64,000 nt of DNA from positions 1-64,000 of the forward strand of contig DDSV01000014.1 of the NCBI GenBank assembly GCA_002344215.1, in the 5' to 3' direction. Positions within the stretch are counted from its first letter, which is position 1. Each line of letters starts with the position of its first letter. The translations under genes and the position numbers were made by a program. The DNA is from Akkermansiaceae bacterium UBA2381 (lineage in GTDB: Bacteria > Verrucomicrobiota > Verrucomicrobiia > Verrucomicrobiales > DEV007). Positions 34,768-44,149 of the stretch are shown here, one piece after another. The notes under the pieces are model-generated. The model was given only the letters and a program-made list of their open reading frames with translations, made no database searches and had not been told where the DNA came from.

Positions 34768-35988
34768 TCATGGCGCGGCGTTGCCCCAGGGAAGGGCAAG
34801 TGATTTCATTTTGTCACCAAGTTGCTCTTTGACTGTCCTTACCTTGAGCGCCTCATCCAGTTTGTTCTGGCGGGTGAAGGAGGCTTGCAGTTCGTCGAGA
34901 GCCTTGCTGTACTGATCAAAAACGGGTTGCGCTTTCGCCGACCGCTCCTGTTCGTAGACCGTGATCTGTTTCAGGTAGGTTTCGCGGAGATTCTTGAGGG
35001 TGGCGGGTGCCTTGGTGTCATCGAGAGGCAGGAGTGGTTTCGCGTCGGTGACGAGCTGCTTCTCTTCACGCAGAGCCAGTGCTTCGTCGAGCTGGTTGCC
35101 TGTTGTCGCGGCGGTCATGGCGCGATCCAGTGCGGCGAGGTAGCTCGTGTTCAGTTCAGCGATGGATGAGGCGATGGGCGTCCCAACCTCACGGTCATAG
35201 GCGGACTGGAACTTGGCGTCGAGCGCTTCAAGCTGCTTATCTGCCTCTGTCGGCGGACCGCTTGAGGTCGTCGGCATTGTCGGTGGTGTGGAGGGTTGAC
35301 TGCTGACAGGAATCTGCTTTTCTGGAAGAGCGGAGTCGGGCGTGAGCGTTTGAACTTCGAGGTCGGAGAAATAGCCGTTGCGCTGAGACCGAACTCCCCA
35401 ATGGCCCGATTCTGTGATCTTGTCGTCTTGAACGGTGATGACAGGCTGACCGTCCAGCAACACTAGTAGTGTTGTACCAATACAGCGGAACTCTAGCGCG
35501 ATTTCATCACCTGGACCGATCGGTTTCTCTAAAATATAATCACTTGGAAAAATTCCCCGTTGGTTGCCATTTTTCCATCGAAGGGAAATAGCCTTATAGG
35601 TATGCGTTGCTTCATCGAAGCGAGAAGGACCAGCTGTGTAATGAATCGACGCGTCTTCATTACTTCGAAGAAACAATCCCGGTGCAAAACACCCCTCTTT
35701 CAGGTGGATTTTTGCTCGAATTGCCGCATCGGGTGATGGCTGTTTTACCAAGTCTTTCTTACCCCACGTGGGCACATATATCAGACCATCCACCATCTCG
35801 AAGTTCCCCTCCGTAACCTTCTTCATTTCGTGCTCATCTTTGTATAGAGGTGTCCAAGCGGACCCCGTCTGAGCTAAGGCGCCCGTTTCTCCGAAGAGCA
35901 CGAACAGCATCATTGAAAAACAGCAGTGGATCCTGAAAGTGCCTCTGTTTGGATGGACAAAAGATTCGGCGTTAAGAAACAGGATCAT
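34768..35988 (-). CDS. Exported protein with DUF1080/LamG-like domain and coiled-coil tail
   Basis: A 406-residue protein with a hydrophobic signal near residues 20-40 (GALA-Q), a beta-rich domain about 45-215 resembling DUF1080/LamG (FEMVDGLIYVPTWG, GLFLRSNEDASIHY, GVRSQRNGYFSDLEVQTL), a Pro/Ser/Thr linker (about 225-250) and a charged helical tail 255-400 with repeated LDEAL(A/K)(L/V)R segments likely to form a coiled coil. The same tail type is common in verrucomicrobial secreted proteins of unknown role. The N-terminal third is AT-richer than the tail, suggesting a domain shuffle. The true start could be the internal Met at 35913. Function unknown. Confidence 0.65.
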   Translation of the reverse strand: MILFLNAESFVHPNRGTFRIHCCFSMMLFVLFGETGALAQTGSAWTPLYKDEHEMKKVTEGNFEMVDGLIYVPTWGKKDLVKQPSPDAAIRAKIHLKEGCFAPGLFLRSNEDASIHYTAGPSRFDEATHTYKAISLRWKNGNQRGIFPSDYILEKPIGPGDEIALEFRCIGTTLLVLLDGQPVITVQDDKITESGHWGVRSQRNGYFSDLEVQTLTPDSALPEKQIPVSSQPSTPPTMPTTSSGPPTEADKQLEALDAKFQSAYDREVGTPIASSIAELNTSYLAALDRAMTAATTGNQLDEALALREEKQLVTDAKPLLPLDDTKAPATLKNLRETYLKQITVYEQERSAKAQPVFDQYSKALDELQASFTRQNKLDEALKVRTVKEQLGDKMKSLALPWGNAAP

Positions 35989-36085
35989 GACAATAGGCTT
36001 TATTTAGCGTATAATGATCGGATCCGTCAAGTTCTCGGGACTGCTCGGTTCGGTTGAGCTGAACGTTTAGCTTAATGGGCCTGTT

Positions 36086-37093
36086 TTAATTAACCATCTT
36101 CACCTCAGTCCCCGCAATGAGGTCCTCGCCCCGGCCGAAGCGAGCGATATTCTCCGTCGTCACCCGGGCGATTTCGGTGAGCGCCTCGCTGGTGAGAAAT
36201 CCCTGGTGCGAGGTCACGAGCACGTTCGGGAAACTGACGAGCCGGGCGAGGTCGTCGTCCTGCAGCACATCATGGGAAAGGTCCTCGAAAAAGACGCCTT
36301 CCTCGATCTCGTAGACATCGAGGGCGACCCCGCCGAGTTTCTTCTGCTTCAGGGCTTCAATGAGGGCAGTCGTCTCGATGAGTTTTCCCCGGCTCGTGTT
36401 GATGAGATAGGCCCCTGTTTTCATCGTCGCTATGGCCTCGCGGTTGATCAGGTAGTGCGTCTCGGGAGTCAGCGGGGTGTGAAGGGAAACGACATCGCTG
36501 CGGGAGAGCAGATCCTCCTTGGTGGTGTATTCGACCCGGTTTTCCGCGGCCCAGGCCTTGTCGGGAAAGAGATCATAGGCGAGCACCTCCATCCCGAAGC
36601 CACGCAGGATCTCTGCCGTGATCCTGCCGATCTTTCCCGTGCCGACAATGCCTGCGGTTCTTCCATGAAGGTCGAATCCAACCAGTCCATTCAGGGAAAA
36701 ATTGTGTTCCCGGACGCGATTGTAGGCCCGGTGGATCTTCCGGTTCAGGGTCAGGAGCAGGGCAATGGTGTGCTCGGCGACGGCGTGGGGCGAGTAAGCG
36801 GGGACACGGACGATGCGGATGCCAAGAGCGGCGGCCGCCTTGAGATCGACCTGATTAAATCCGGCACAGCGGAGGGCGATGAGTTGAACGCCCTCCCGTG
36901 CGAGCACCTCAAGACAGGGCCGGTCCACCTGGTCGTTGACAAAGACGCAGACAACGGAGCAGCCGGTGGCCGTGGGGGCGGTGGATCGGGAGAGGCGGAA
37001 TGAGTGAAATTCAATCTCGATGGCATTGAGAGCCGCTGCTTTCAGGAAAAATTCCTGATCGTAGGGCTTGGCATCGTAAAAGGCGGCCTTCAT
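36086..37093 (-). CDS. ldhA: D-lactate dehydrogenase (2-hydroxyacid dehydrogenase)
   Basis: A 335-residue D-isomer-specific dehydrogenase with the NAD motif GIVGTGKIG (148-156) and catalytic residues Arg235 (INTSRG), Glu264 (YEIEEG) and His296 (TSHQGF). DVYEIEEGVFFEDLS is characteristic of fermentative LdhA-type enzymes, which reduce pyruvate to D-lactate with NADH. ATG at 37093 begins directly at the first strand (MKAAFYDAKPYD). It diverges from a Tat-exported oxidoreductase 75 bases away. In this setting it points to a fermentative or overflow capacity, which is inference. Confidence 0.93.
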   Translation of the reverse strand: MKAAFYDAKPYDQEFFLKAAALNAIEIEFHSFRLSRSTAPTATGCSVVCVFVNDQVDRPCLEVLAREGVQLIALRCAGFNQVDLKAAAALGIRIVRVPAYSPHAVAEHTIALLLTLNRKIHRAYNRVREHNFSLNGLVGFDLHGRTAGIVGTGKIGRITAEILRGFGMEVLAYDLFPDKAWAAENRVEYTTKEDLLSRSDVVSLHTPLTPETHYLINREAIATMKTGAYLINTSRGKLIETTALIEALKQKKLGGVALDVYEIEEGVFFEDLSHDVLQDDDLARLVSFPNVLVTSHQGFLTSEALTEIARVTTENIARFGRGEDLIAGTEVKMVN

Positions 37094-37167
37094 TATCACA
37101 ATCACGTAGGTCGCGCAGTGAGGACCTGCATGCAACCTTTTCGCCCCTGTAAATTTCCCAATCCTTC

Positions 37168-38499
37168 ATGAAACCCCTGAATCGACGCCGATTTATCGAA
37201 ACCGCCGCCGGAGCCGCCGTGATGACCAGCCAGGCCATCGGCCCCTGGATCAGAGCTCAGGACAAACCGGGCAAACAATATCGCACTGCCCTGATCGGTT
37301 CGGGATGGTGGGGAATGAACATCCTGCGGGTGGCAATCGAAGACGGTTCAGTCGATGTCGTCGCGCTCGTGGATGTCGACGCCGATGAGCTCGAAGTCTC
37401 GGCGGACGAAGTCGAGAGCATCACCGGAAAAATGCCGGCGATGTATCGCGACTATCGCGAGATGCTCGAAAAGGAGAAGATCGAGATCGCGATCATTTCG
37501 ACCCCGGATCACTGGCACGCCCTCCAGGGGATCGCGTGCATCAAGGCCGGAGCCCATGTCTTTGTCGAGAAGCCCACCGGCCACACCATTCAGGAGAGCC
37601 GGGCCATGGTGAAAGCGGCGCGCGAGCACGAGCGGGTCGTGCAGGTCGGGATGCATCGCCGCATCGGGCCGCATCACGTCAGCGGGATGAAGTTTCTCAA
37701 AGAAGGCGGAGCGGGGGAGATCGGGATGATTCGTGCTTTTGCCCACAGTGGCGGAGGTCCCGAGGCTCCGACGCCGAATTCACCGGTACCGCCGAACCTG
37801 GACTGGGACCTCTATTGCGGGCCCGCTCCACTGCGTCCCTTCAACAAGCGCATTCATCCCGGTGGCTTCCGGAACTACCTCGACTTCGCCAACGGGATTC
37901 TCGGTGACTGGGGAGTGCACTGGCTCGATCAGATTCTCTGGTGGTCGGATGAAAAACATCCACGGAAGATCTCGTCCATGGGGGGGCGCCCGATCAAGGG
38001 ACCTGTCGTTCTGAATGAGAAAGAGCAGACCTCCGATTCACCCGATCATCAGGTCGTGACCTACGAATTTGAGAAGTTTACCGCCGTGTGGGAGCATCGC
38101 CGTTTTGCCGGGAACGAGGCCGAGAAGTCGAAGGTCGGCTGCTATTTCTACGGAACCAAAGGGACCTTTCACATGGGATGGCGCGACGGATGGACCTTCT
38201 ATCCGGCCGAGGGAGGAGAGATTATCCACGAGGACCCGAAATTCGATGACGAGAAGGACGGGCACAATGTGCCCCCGCTCTGGAGGGATTTCATCGAGTG
38301 CATCGAGCAAAAGCGTCTTCCCGTCGCCGATGTCGAGATCGGCCACCTCGCGACAAACATGAGTCTGCTCGGGATGATCAGTCAGAAGCTGGGCCGCGGT
38401 GTCGAGTGGAATGGCGAGACGGAGACCTTTCCCGGAGATGAGGAGGCGAACAAGCTCCTGAGGAGAGACTATCGGGCCCCGTGGGAGTACCCGGTTTAA
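37168..38499 (+). CDS. Gfo/Idh/MocA-family oxidoreductase with Tat signal
   Basis: A 443-residue protein with a twin-arginine signal (NRRRFIETAAGAAV, 5-18) and a mature dehydrogenase: Rossmann motif GSGWWG, DVDADEL, STPDHWHA and the family hallmark VFVEKPTGH, where the lysine is catalytic. Tat export of the folded protein with bound NAD(P) is typical of the large planctomycete/verrucomicrobial subfamily, thought to act on sugars or sugar acids in the periplasm. The substrate is not known. The 3' end is followed by a hairpin leading into a hexanucleotide repeat. Confidence 0.9.
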   Translation: MKPLNRRRFIETAAGAAVMTSQAIGPWIRAQDKPGKQYRTALIGSGWWGMNILRVAIEDGSVDVVALVDVDADELEVSADEVESITGKMPAMYRDYREMLEKEKIEIAIISTPDHWHALQGIACIKAGAHVFVEKPTGHTIQESRAMVKAAREHERVVQVGMHRRIGPHHVSGMKFLKEGGAGEIGMIRAFAHSGGGPEAPTPNSPVPPNLDWDLYCGPAPLRPFNKRIHPGGFRNYLDFANGILGDWGVHWLDQILWWSDEKHPRKISSMGGRPIKGPVVLNEKEQTSDSPDHQVVTYEFEKFTAVWEHRRFAGNEAEKSKVGCYFYGTKGTFHMGWRDGWTFYPAEGGEIIHEDPKFDDEKDGHNVPPLWRDFIECIEQKRLPVADVEIGHLATNMSLLGMISQKLGRGVEWNGETETFPGDEEANKLLRRDYRAPWEYPV

Positions 38500-38519
38500 C
38501 TCGAACTCAGAGTCTTTTT

Positions 38520-38563
38520 CTTGATCTTGATCCTGGTCTTAATCCTCTTCGATCAAGATCAAG
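38520..38563. terminator. Possible bidirectional hairpin between convergent genes
   Basis: CTTGATCTTGATC (38520-38532) pairs perfectly with GATCAAGATCAAG (38551-38563) across an 18-base loop. It lies between the oxidoreductase stop and the hybrid kinase stop. A T run precedes it on plus; T runs after the stem are weak, so termination is a guess. Confidence 0.45.
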
Positions 38564-38597
38564 ATCAAGATCAAGATCAAGATCAAGATCAAGATCA
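38551..38597. repeat. (GATCAA)n microsatellite, about 7.8 units
   Basis: Seven complete GATCAA units plus GATCA run without interruption and end in the TGA stop codon of the minus-strand hybrid kinase. The unit is partly self-complementary and can fold onto the CTTGATC copies at 38520. Because it lies beyond the stop codon, unit gain or loss would not change the protein. Confidence 0.95.
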
Positions 38598-40223
38598 GGA
38601 CGGAAGTCCCTGCGCGGCGAAGGCTTCCGAGATTGCCTGGTTCAGGTCGTTTCTCGAAACAGGTTTGCTTCGCAGCGAATCGACGCTGGCAGGGGTGCTT
38701 CCTCCCGGCAGCATGAGGGAATCGAATCCGGTGATCATGATGACCGGTGTGGCGGGAGAGATTGCCTTGATATGGTCGGCGAGCGATTCGCCGTTCATTC
38801 GAGGCATGGAAAGGTCGGTCACAACAAGGTCGTGGTGGTCCGGGCTGAAGACATTGGAAGCATCCCACCCGTTTGCTACGGCGGTGACGGAGTGACCGTC
38901 CGCTTCAAGAAAGCGCCTGACAACCTCCCTTACCGAGTCATTGTCCTCGGCAAAGAGGATCCTCAGCGGGCGATGGATGCGTGACAGGGTCATCCCGGTT
39001 TGTCCGGTTCGATTGGCGGAACGGGGGAGGTCGATCAAGAACACGGTTCCCTCTCCAGTCCGGGATCGTATCGAAAGGGTGCCGCCATGCTCGGCAACAA
39101 TCCGGTTTACCATGGCCAGTCCCAGCCCGGTGCCTTTTTCCCCTTTGGTCGAAAAGAAAGGATCGAGGCATTTCAGCCTGATCTCCTCCGGCATTCCGAT
39201 TCCGGTGTCTTCAATCTCGATATGGACTCCGCTCTCAGTATCAATACTCCGAAGGGTGATGATTCCACCGGAGGGCATCGCGTCGATGGCATTGAAGATG
39301 ACATTGATGAACATCTCACGGACCTGGGCGGCGTTGCAGAGAAGGGGAGCGGTGTGGTCTAGCTCGAACCTGAGATCGATAGTGAGGTCACTTCCCGCGG
39401 CACCCGCCTCCCACTTCATTCTCGACAGATCCGCCGCTTCTTTGAGAAGGCCGGACAAGTCCTCGGGGAGGCATTTGTCATCATTCTTGTCGGGATTGTA
39501 GAAATGGCGAAGACGGCCCACGACTCCGGCCGCGTCGGACGCTGCGGTGCTCATGTGCCCGAGCATTTCGAGGGCGTTGCCGGGGTCATCGAGCATTCCC
39601 TCCATTTGCAGGAGATCGCTGTAGCCTTTCAGGATGGACAGACAGTTGTTGAAATCGTGGATGACACCGCCTGTCATTTCAGCGAAGACGTGCAAGCGGT
39701 CCTGATACAGGGAGAGGCTCCGGCTCAGCTTGAGTTCTTCGAGAGTGGTTTCGAGACTAACGCTGGTCTGTTCGATGCGAGCTTCGAGTTTTCGCTTTTG
39801 TTGCTCAAGGCCGATATGAAGATGACGCATTTCCAGAAGATTGCGGCATCTCAGGATCAGCTCATCCGGATCGAGTGGTTTTGTGAGGAAATCCCTGGCA
39901 CCGCTTTTGAGAGCCCGGTTCCGCGTCGCCGGTGTGATGTCGGCAGTCAGGATGATCACCGGAACAAGCTGATCCGGGGGAATGAGACTGTTGATCCGGT
40001 CGAGGACTTCGAAGCCGTTCAGATAGGGCATCATCAGATCCAGTAGAACAATGTCAGGCTGATACTCCCGAAACAGTTCGACAGCCTTCCGGGAATCGGT
40101 CGTGCTTACGAATTCGTTGAGCCCCTCGTCAATCAGGGTTTCCTCAAGAAGGCAGACATTGGTGATCTCGTCGTCGACGATAAGAAAGCGCGCCTGTTTG
40201 ATGAACGTTTCGAGCGCTTTCAT
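38595..40223 (-). CDS. Hybrid histidine kinase with receiver domains at both ends
   Basis: A 542-residue soluble protein: N-terminal receiver (Asp62 in VLLDLMMP, Lys115), a coiled-coil linker about 137-170, an H-box GGVIHDFNNCLSILKG with His189, a HATPase domain (NVIFNAIDAMPSGG, DTGIGM, KGTGLGLAM) and a C-terminal receiver (LFAEDNDSVREVV, VVTDLSMPRMNG). The HDFNN-type H-box is that of kinases with a REC-HisKA-HATPase-REC layout. No membrane segment is present, so it is cytoplasmic and probably takes phosphate from the PAS kinase encoded upstream, with which it overlaps by four bases (ATGA). There is no output domain in either protein. Confidence 0.92.
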   Translation of the reverse strand: MKALETFIKQARFLIVDDEITNVCLLEETLIDEGLNEFVSTTDSRKAVELFREYQPDIVLLDLMMPYLNGFEVLDRINSLIPPDQLVPVIILTADITPATRNRALKSGARDFLTKPLDPDELILRCRNLLEMRHLHIGLEQQKRKLEARIEQTSVSLETTLEELKLSRSLSLYQDRLHVFAEMTGGVIHDFNNCLSILKGYSDLLQMEGMLDDPGNALEMLGHMSTAASDAAGVVGRLRHFYNPDKNDDKCLPEDLSGLLKEAADLSRMKWEAGAAGSDLTIDLRFELDHTAPLLCNAAQVREMFINVIFNAIDAMPSGGIITLRSIDTESGVHIEIEDTGIGMPEEIRLKCLDPFFSTKGEKGTGLGLAMVNRIVAEHGGTLSIRSRTGEGTVFLIDLPRSANRTGQTGMTLSRIHRPLRILFAEDNDSVREVVRRFLEADGHSVTAVANGWDASNVFSPDHHDLVVTDLSMPRMNGESLADHIKAISPATPVIMITGFDSLMLPGGSTPASVDSLRSKPVSRNDLNQAISEAFAAQGLPS

Positions 40224-42730
40224 GCGGGTAGCCCCCCGGCTTCTGACGCGACCGTATCGAGCAGCTCGATGATACGGGAAACGCGGATGGGTTTGGTTAG
40301 GAAAAAGTCAGCTCCGATCGTCGAGAACCGGTCGGTCGACTGGTCCATGGCATCGGCGCTGATCACCACAATTTTTGTTCCGGAAAGCTCCGGGATTCTT
40401 CTCAGTTGGCGAAGCACCTTGTCACCCCTGAGGTCGGGCAGATGCAGGTCGAGAAAGATGAGGTCCGGCACCGTGGCCCGGGCCATCGCGATTCCCTCCC
40501 GGCCACGACTGGTGGTGGCGATTTCCCATCCACCGCATTCCGAGACGATGTCTTCGATGAGACGCAGGTTGACCGGGTTGTCCTCGATATAGAGGAGATG
40601 CCGGGGATTCTCCGCCGGGCAGCGTGCGGAGGGAAAAACGGTGGCGCCAGTCCTCGCGATGAAGTCCGATACCGGAACCGGAGATTCAATTCGCGCGGGG
40701 AGGTGGGCGAGGGGGAGTTCAAGCGAGAAACAACTCCCCACGCCTGCCGTGCTCTCGACGGTGATCCGGCTACCCATGAGCTCGGCGAGACTTTGTGATA
40801 GCGCGAGTCCGATTCCGGCTCCCTCGGTTTCACTCATCTCGGCGCCGAGGCGCTCAAACGGAGTGAAGAGGTCGGGAAGACGGTCGGCAGGAATGCCGAT
40901 CCCGTTGTCAGAGACCGTAAGACGAATCGACTCCTCCGGCAGCAGGGCGCAGCCGACGGTAACAGAGCCGCCCTCCCTGTTGTACTTGATGCCATTGGCG
41001 ACCAGATTCAGGAGAATTTGTTTGAGTCTCTGTTGGTCTGCGGAAACCAGATAGTCCTTCCCGGCCGGCAGATTAAGATTCAGGGCAATTCCCCTTTCCT
41101 GAGCGAGGGGGCCGGCAAAAACCGCGATCTCCTCAATGACGGAGACGGTAGAGACCTCTTCGATCGAGCAGCAGAGCTTTCCTGATTCGATTCGCGCCAG
41201 ATCGAGGATCTCATTGATGAGGTGGAGGAGATGTTTGCCGGCTCGTTGAATGAACTCCACTTTCTCGGATTTTTTCGGATCAATCTCCCGACGCAAAAGG
41301 AGCTGACTGAAGCCGAGGATGGCATTCAACGGGGTGCGCAACTCATGGCTCATCCGGGAAAGGAAGTCGCTTTTCGCCCGGTTGGCCCGGTGCGCGTCGT
41401 CGCGGGATTCGCGCAACTGCTGTTCGAAGCGCTTCCTCGCGCTGATGTCACGGAGATTGATCGTAAAGAGCTTTTCACTCTCCATTGACACCGGGGAGAC
41501 GGTGATCTCGACAGGAAACTCTGATCCGTCACAGCGCAGTGCCTTCACTTCACAACGCTTTCCGGCGACTATGGTTTCGATCAGGTCGGAAAATTTCGAT
41601 TTATCAGTGTTTCCGAAAAAGCGCAGTGAGTTTTCCGAGAGGATGTCGGACAAACGCTTTCCGATGATCGCTTTTTCCATCACGCCGAGAGTGCGTTCGG
41701 CGGCTGAGTTCACTCCGAGTATTTTGCCCTCCGCATCGATGGTCAGGATACCGTCGGGGGAGACTTCGAGGATGGAGGTGCGGTGCTTCTGGGTTTTCTG
41801 CAGGGCGTGCCGTGTGTCGTGCAGTTCCGTGACGTCGGTGACGACTCCGTCCCAGACAAGGGTGCCGTCATCCCGCTTCAGCGGACGAGACTGAACGTGA
41901 ATCCATTTGACCGATCCCGCTTTGCACACAATGCGTCCGACCCAATGCCAGGGTTCCAGCGTCTTGATCGCCTGGATAGCGGATCTTCGGAGTGATTCAG
42001 TATCATCCGGATGTCCCATCGTGAACGGATCCGCTGCTCCGGCGATAACCTCCTCGGGATTGAGTCCGAAGATGTCCATGACGACTCCGTTCACGTAGGT
42101 GAAGCTGGTCTTGCCGTCACGGGAGAGGAGGAGCTGGTAGACCATTCCGGGAATATTGCTGATGAGGCGGTCGAATCGCTCCATCTGTTCCCTCAGCTCT
42201 GAAGTTCTTTCCTCCACACGACGTTCCAGTTCCGCACGCGATGCAATGAGGGCGAGCTCGGCTTCCTTCTGCCGGGTGATTTCGGTAACGGTCCCTTCGA
42301 AGTAGAGAATACCTCCATCCTTGTCTCTCATGACCCGGGCCGACTCCGATATCCAGATGCGGGTTCCGTCGCGACGGAAGACTTCGGATTCAAACCCTGA
42401 CAAAACCTCTGATTCCTCCATTCTCCGGACGAACTCAGCCCGGCGCCCCGCTTCGACATAGAGCTTTCTCGCGCTGAGCCGGGAGACGTGGACGAGTTCG
42501 GCAACACTGTCGTAGCCATACATTCTCGCCAGGGCGAGATTCACCCGCAGATAGGCCCCGTGGATCGTGGTGCGGTAGAATCCCTCGACGGCGTTTTCGT
42601 AGAATGAGCGGTAATGCTCCGTCGTGTCCTCGGGAATGTCACGACATAGGGACGCCATCTCCAATGGCGCCGGAACCCTGAAATCCTCCGCCTCTGCCGA
42701 TGCTGGAACGTGGATAAAAGGTTCGGTCAT
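40220..42730 (-). CDS. Multi-PAS hybrid sensor histidine kinase
   Basis: An 836-residue soluble kinase with three PAS domains (about 38-155, 190-310 and 320-440, each with PAC motifs such as LYFEGTVTEITRQKEAE and WDGVVTDVTELHD), an H-box SHELRTPLNAILGFSQLL, HATPase motifs (NLVANGIKYNREGG, DNGIGIP, GAGIGLALS) and a C-terminal receiver (LLYIEDNPVNLRLIE, IFLDLHLPDLRGD). PAS domains usually detect redox state, oxygen, light or small ligands; none of the sequences allows a choice. It is coupled to the second hybrid kinase by an ATGA overlap, so the two should be made together as a phosphorelay. No DNA-binding output gene follows. Confidence 0.92.
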   Translation of the reverse strand: MTEPFIHVPASAEAEDFRVPAPLEMASLCRDIPEDTTEHYRSFYENAVEGFYRTTIHGAYLRVNLALARMYGYDSVAELVHVSRLSARKLYVEAGRRAEFVRRMEESEVLSGFESEVFRRDGTRIWISESARVMRDKDGGILYFEGTVTEITRQKEAELALIASRAELERRVEERTSELREQMERFDRLISNIPGMVYQLLLSRDGKTSFTYVNGVVMDIFGLNPEEVIAGAADPFTMGHPDDTESLRRSAIQAIKTLEPWHWVGRIVCKAGSVKWIHVQSRPLKRDDGTLVWDGVVTDVTELHDTRHALQKTQKHRTSILEVSPDGILTIDAEGKILGVNSAAERTLGVMEKAIIGKRLSDILSENSLRFFGNTDKSKFSDLIETIVAGKRCEVKALRCDGSEFPVEITVSPVSMESEKLFTINLRDISARKRFEQQLRESRDDAHRANRAKSDFLSRMSHELRTPLNAILGFSQLLLRREIDPKKSEKVEFIQRAGKHLLHLINEILDLARIESGKLCCSIEEVSTVSVIEEIAVFAGPLAQERGIALNLNLPAGKDYLVSADQQRLKQILLNLVANGIKYNREGGSVTVGCALLPEESIRLTVSDNGIGIPADRLPDLFTPFERLGAEMSETEGAGIGLALSQSLAELMGSRITVESTAGVGSCFSLELPLAHLPARIESPVPVSDFIARTGATVFPSARCPAENPRHLLYIEDNPVNLRLIEDIVSECGGWEIATTSRGREGIAMARATVPDLIFLDLHLPDLRGDKVLRQLRRIPELSGTKIVVISADAMDQSTDRFSTIGADFFLTKPIRVSRIIELLDTVASEAGGLPA

Positions 42731-42927
42731 GAATCTAAAATTATATTAAAAATATGGTATTTATAACTTCAGGCAATCAAAAACACGTGCGATCGAAGTC
42801 AGAGGAGTTTCCTGACGCAGACTAACTCCAAGAGGATGTGGGATATCCAGCTGATCAAAAAGGTGTCAGTATTTTCCGGATTTTTGGAGCCGCGCCCCAT
42901 TTGACCGAAATCACCCGGGATGAGCGG

Positions 42928-43365
42928 CTACTTTCCCCCGGCCAGCACCACAAGACCGGCGACAACAAATAGGGCTCCAATTCCCACACGCCAGGTGAAC
43001 GGTTCACCGAGAAGCAGAATCGAAAGGGAAAGGGTCACGAGGATGCTGCCTTTATCCACCAGGGCGACATACGAAACACTCCCCTCGTGCATCGCCCGAT
43101 AGTAGCAGATCCATGAAAGCGTTGTTGTGAGACCTGAAAGGGCGAGGAGCGCGACAGTTTTCCACCCTGCCGACTGAAGGCTGGTCGCCGTCCTGGCTGC
43201 ATCGGTCAGCAGGAGAGTGCTGAGCATGACGAAGGCAAAAACAAAAACCGTGCGAATGGCCAATCCCAGGTCCGCACCCACTGTTTTCAGCCCTGCCTTG
43301 GCAACAACAGAAGTTAGTCCGGCAAAGAAGGCGGCGGCGAAAGCGTAAATCTTCCAGCGTTCCAT
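42928..43365 (-). CDS. Single-domain EamA-family transporter
   Basis: A 145-residue protein with about five hydrophobic helices and one EamA repeat: AFAAAFFAGLTSVVAKAGL at the N-terminus, the SGLTTTLSWICYYRAMHEG and VALVDKGSILVTLSLS motifs and the LGEPFTWRVGIGALFVVAGL C-terminus. Most EamA transporters hold two such repeats; this half-size form probably dimerises. Substrates of the family are small metabolites. ATG at 43365 (MERWKIY) matches the usual start of half-size members; an ATG at 43392 is an alternative. It is 55 bases from the upstream methyltransferase gene and may be in its operon. Confidence 0.8.
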   Translation of the reverse strand: MERWKIYAFAAAFFAGLTSVVAKAGLKTVGADLGLAIRTVFVFAFVMLSTLLLTDAARTATSLQSAGWKTVALLALSGLTTTLSWICYYRAMHEGSVSYVALVDKGSILVTLSLSILLLGEPFTWRVGIGALFVVAGLVVLAGGK

Positions 43366-43419
43366 GGTGGATTGGCAGCCCTCTTGAATCATCAGCTCCC
43401 GATGAGCCGCTCACTTGGA

Positions 43420-44127
43420 TTACTCTGTGATTTTTCCGGACTTCTTCAACCATCGGGCGAGGCAGTAAGCGCCTGTCAGGATGGTGATTGCGATTAAGAG
43501 CCCGATGTCCCATCCGTCCTCCCACCAGGGGAGAGAGCTGATTTGATGGCGGGTGAAAAGTAGAATCAAAGGGACGCCGGAAAGCGAAACGAACATGGTT
43601 CCGTATTCTTTGACGATCAATCGCTGCCAGTTGAACCTGGAGGCACCCAGGGTCGTGCCAAGACCTTTCGTCTTAAACGTAAACCGGGGCACGTTGGCGC
43701 AATAAGTGTCGTAGGCGTCGCCGAACTTACCCCGGAGAAAATTTTCCTCGGCAAGGGTGATCGCGATGTAGGCGACCAGGAAGAAGACCCCGCCGAACAC
43801 GGCTGCCACCAGAGAGTTTGACGAGACCACCGCACCGAGAATTCCGAGGAAATTGCCGACATAAAGAGGGTTTCGGCAATGCGAGAACATGCCTTCGGTC
43901 ACGAGGTCATCCGCATAGACCCTGCCCCCTCTGCCGCCCCGAACAATGTAAACGAGGCCAACCGTTACCGCCCGAATGACCTGACCTAGGAGGACTAACC
44001 CGATGCCGACAGCAGCTGCGATTCGCCAGTCGGAGAACAAAGAAGGCGAGGGGATGAACAACAGAGCAATTGCCAGAGGGAAGAGCCCGTTTCGATACTT
44101 GAAGAAAAAATTGCCGAGAGAGATCAT
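43420..44127 (-). CDS. Isoprenylcysteine/phospholipid methyltransferase-like membrane protein (ICMT/PEMT family)
   Basis: A 235-residue protein with about five or six membrane helices. The middle holds the family motif HCRNPLYVGNFLGILGAVV and then AEENFLRGKFGDAYDTYCANVPRF, which form the SAM and substrate site in ICMT/PEMT enzymes. Bacterial relatives methylate phospholipids or unknown lipids and are often simply called isoprenylcysteine carboxyl methyltransferase family. ATG 44127 follows the cmoA-like stop by 22 bases, so the two SAM-linked genes are likely cotranscribed. The C-terminal 70 residues add two extra helices compared with minimal members. The substrate is unknown. Confidence 0.82.
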   Translation of the reverse strand: MISLGNFFFKYRNGLFPLAIALLFIPSPSLFSDWRIAAAVGIGLVLLGQVIRAVTVGLVYIVRGGRGGRVYADDLVTEGMFSHCRNPLYVGNFLGILGAVVSSNSLVAAVFGGVFFLVAYIAITLAEENFLRGKFGDAYDTYCANVPRFTFKTKGLGTTLGASRFNWQRLIVKEYGTMFVSLSGVPLILLFTRHQISSLPWWEDGWDIGLLIAITILTGAYCLARWLKKSGKITE

Positions 44128-44149
44128 AGCAGGGGGCGAAATCAAAGGT

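Noticed and set aside
38551..38597. Phase variation of the hybrid kinase by the GATCAA array
   Set aside because: The array begins at the stop codon, so slippage changes no coding sequence of the kinase.
42731..42927. CCCCATTTGACC near 42890 as another stress-motif copy
   Set aside because: It shares only part of the right half, lacks the GGG left half, and does not point to a start codon at the usual distance.
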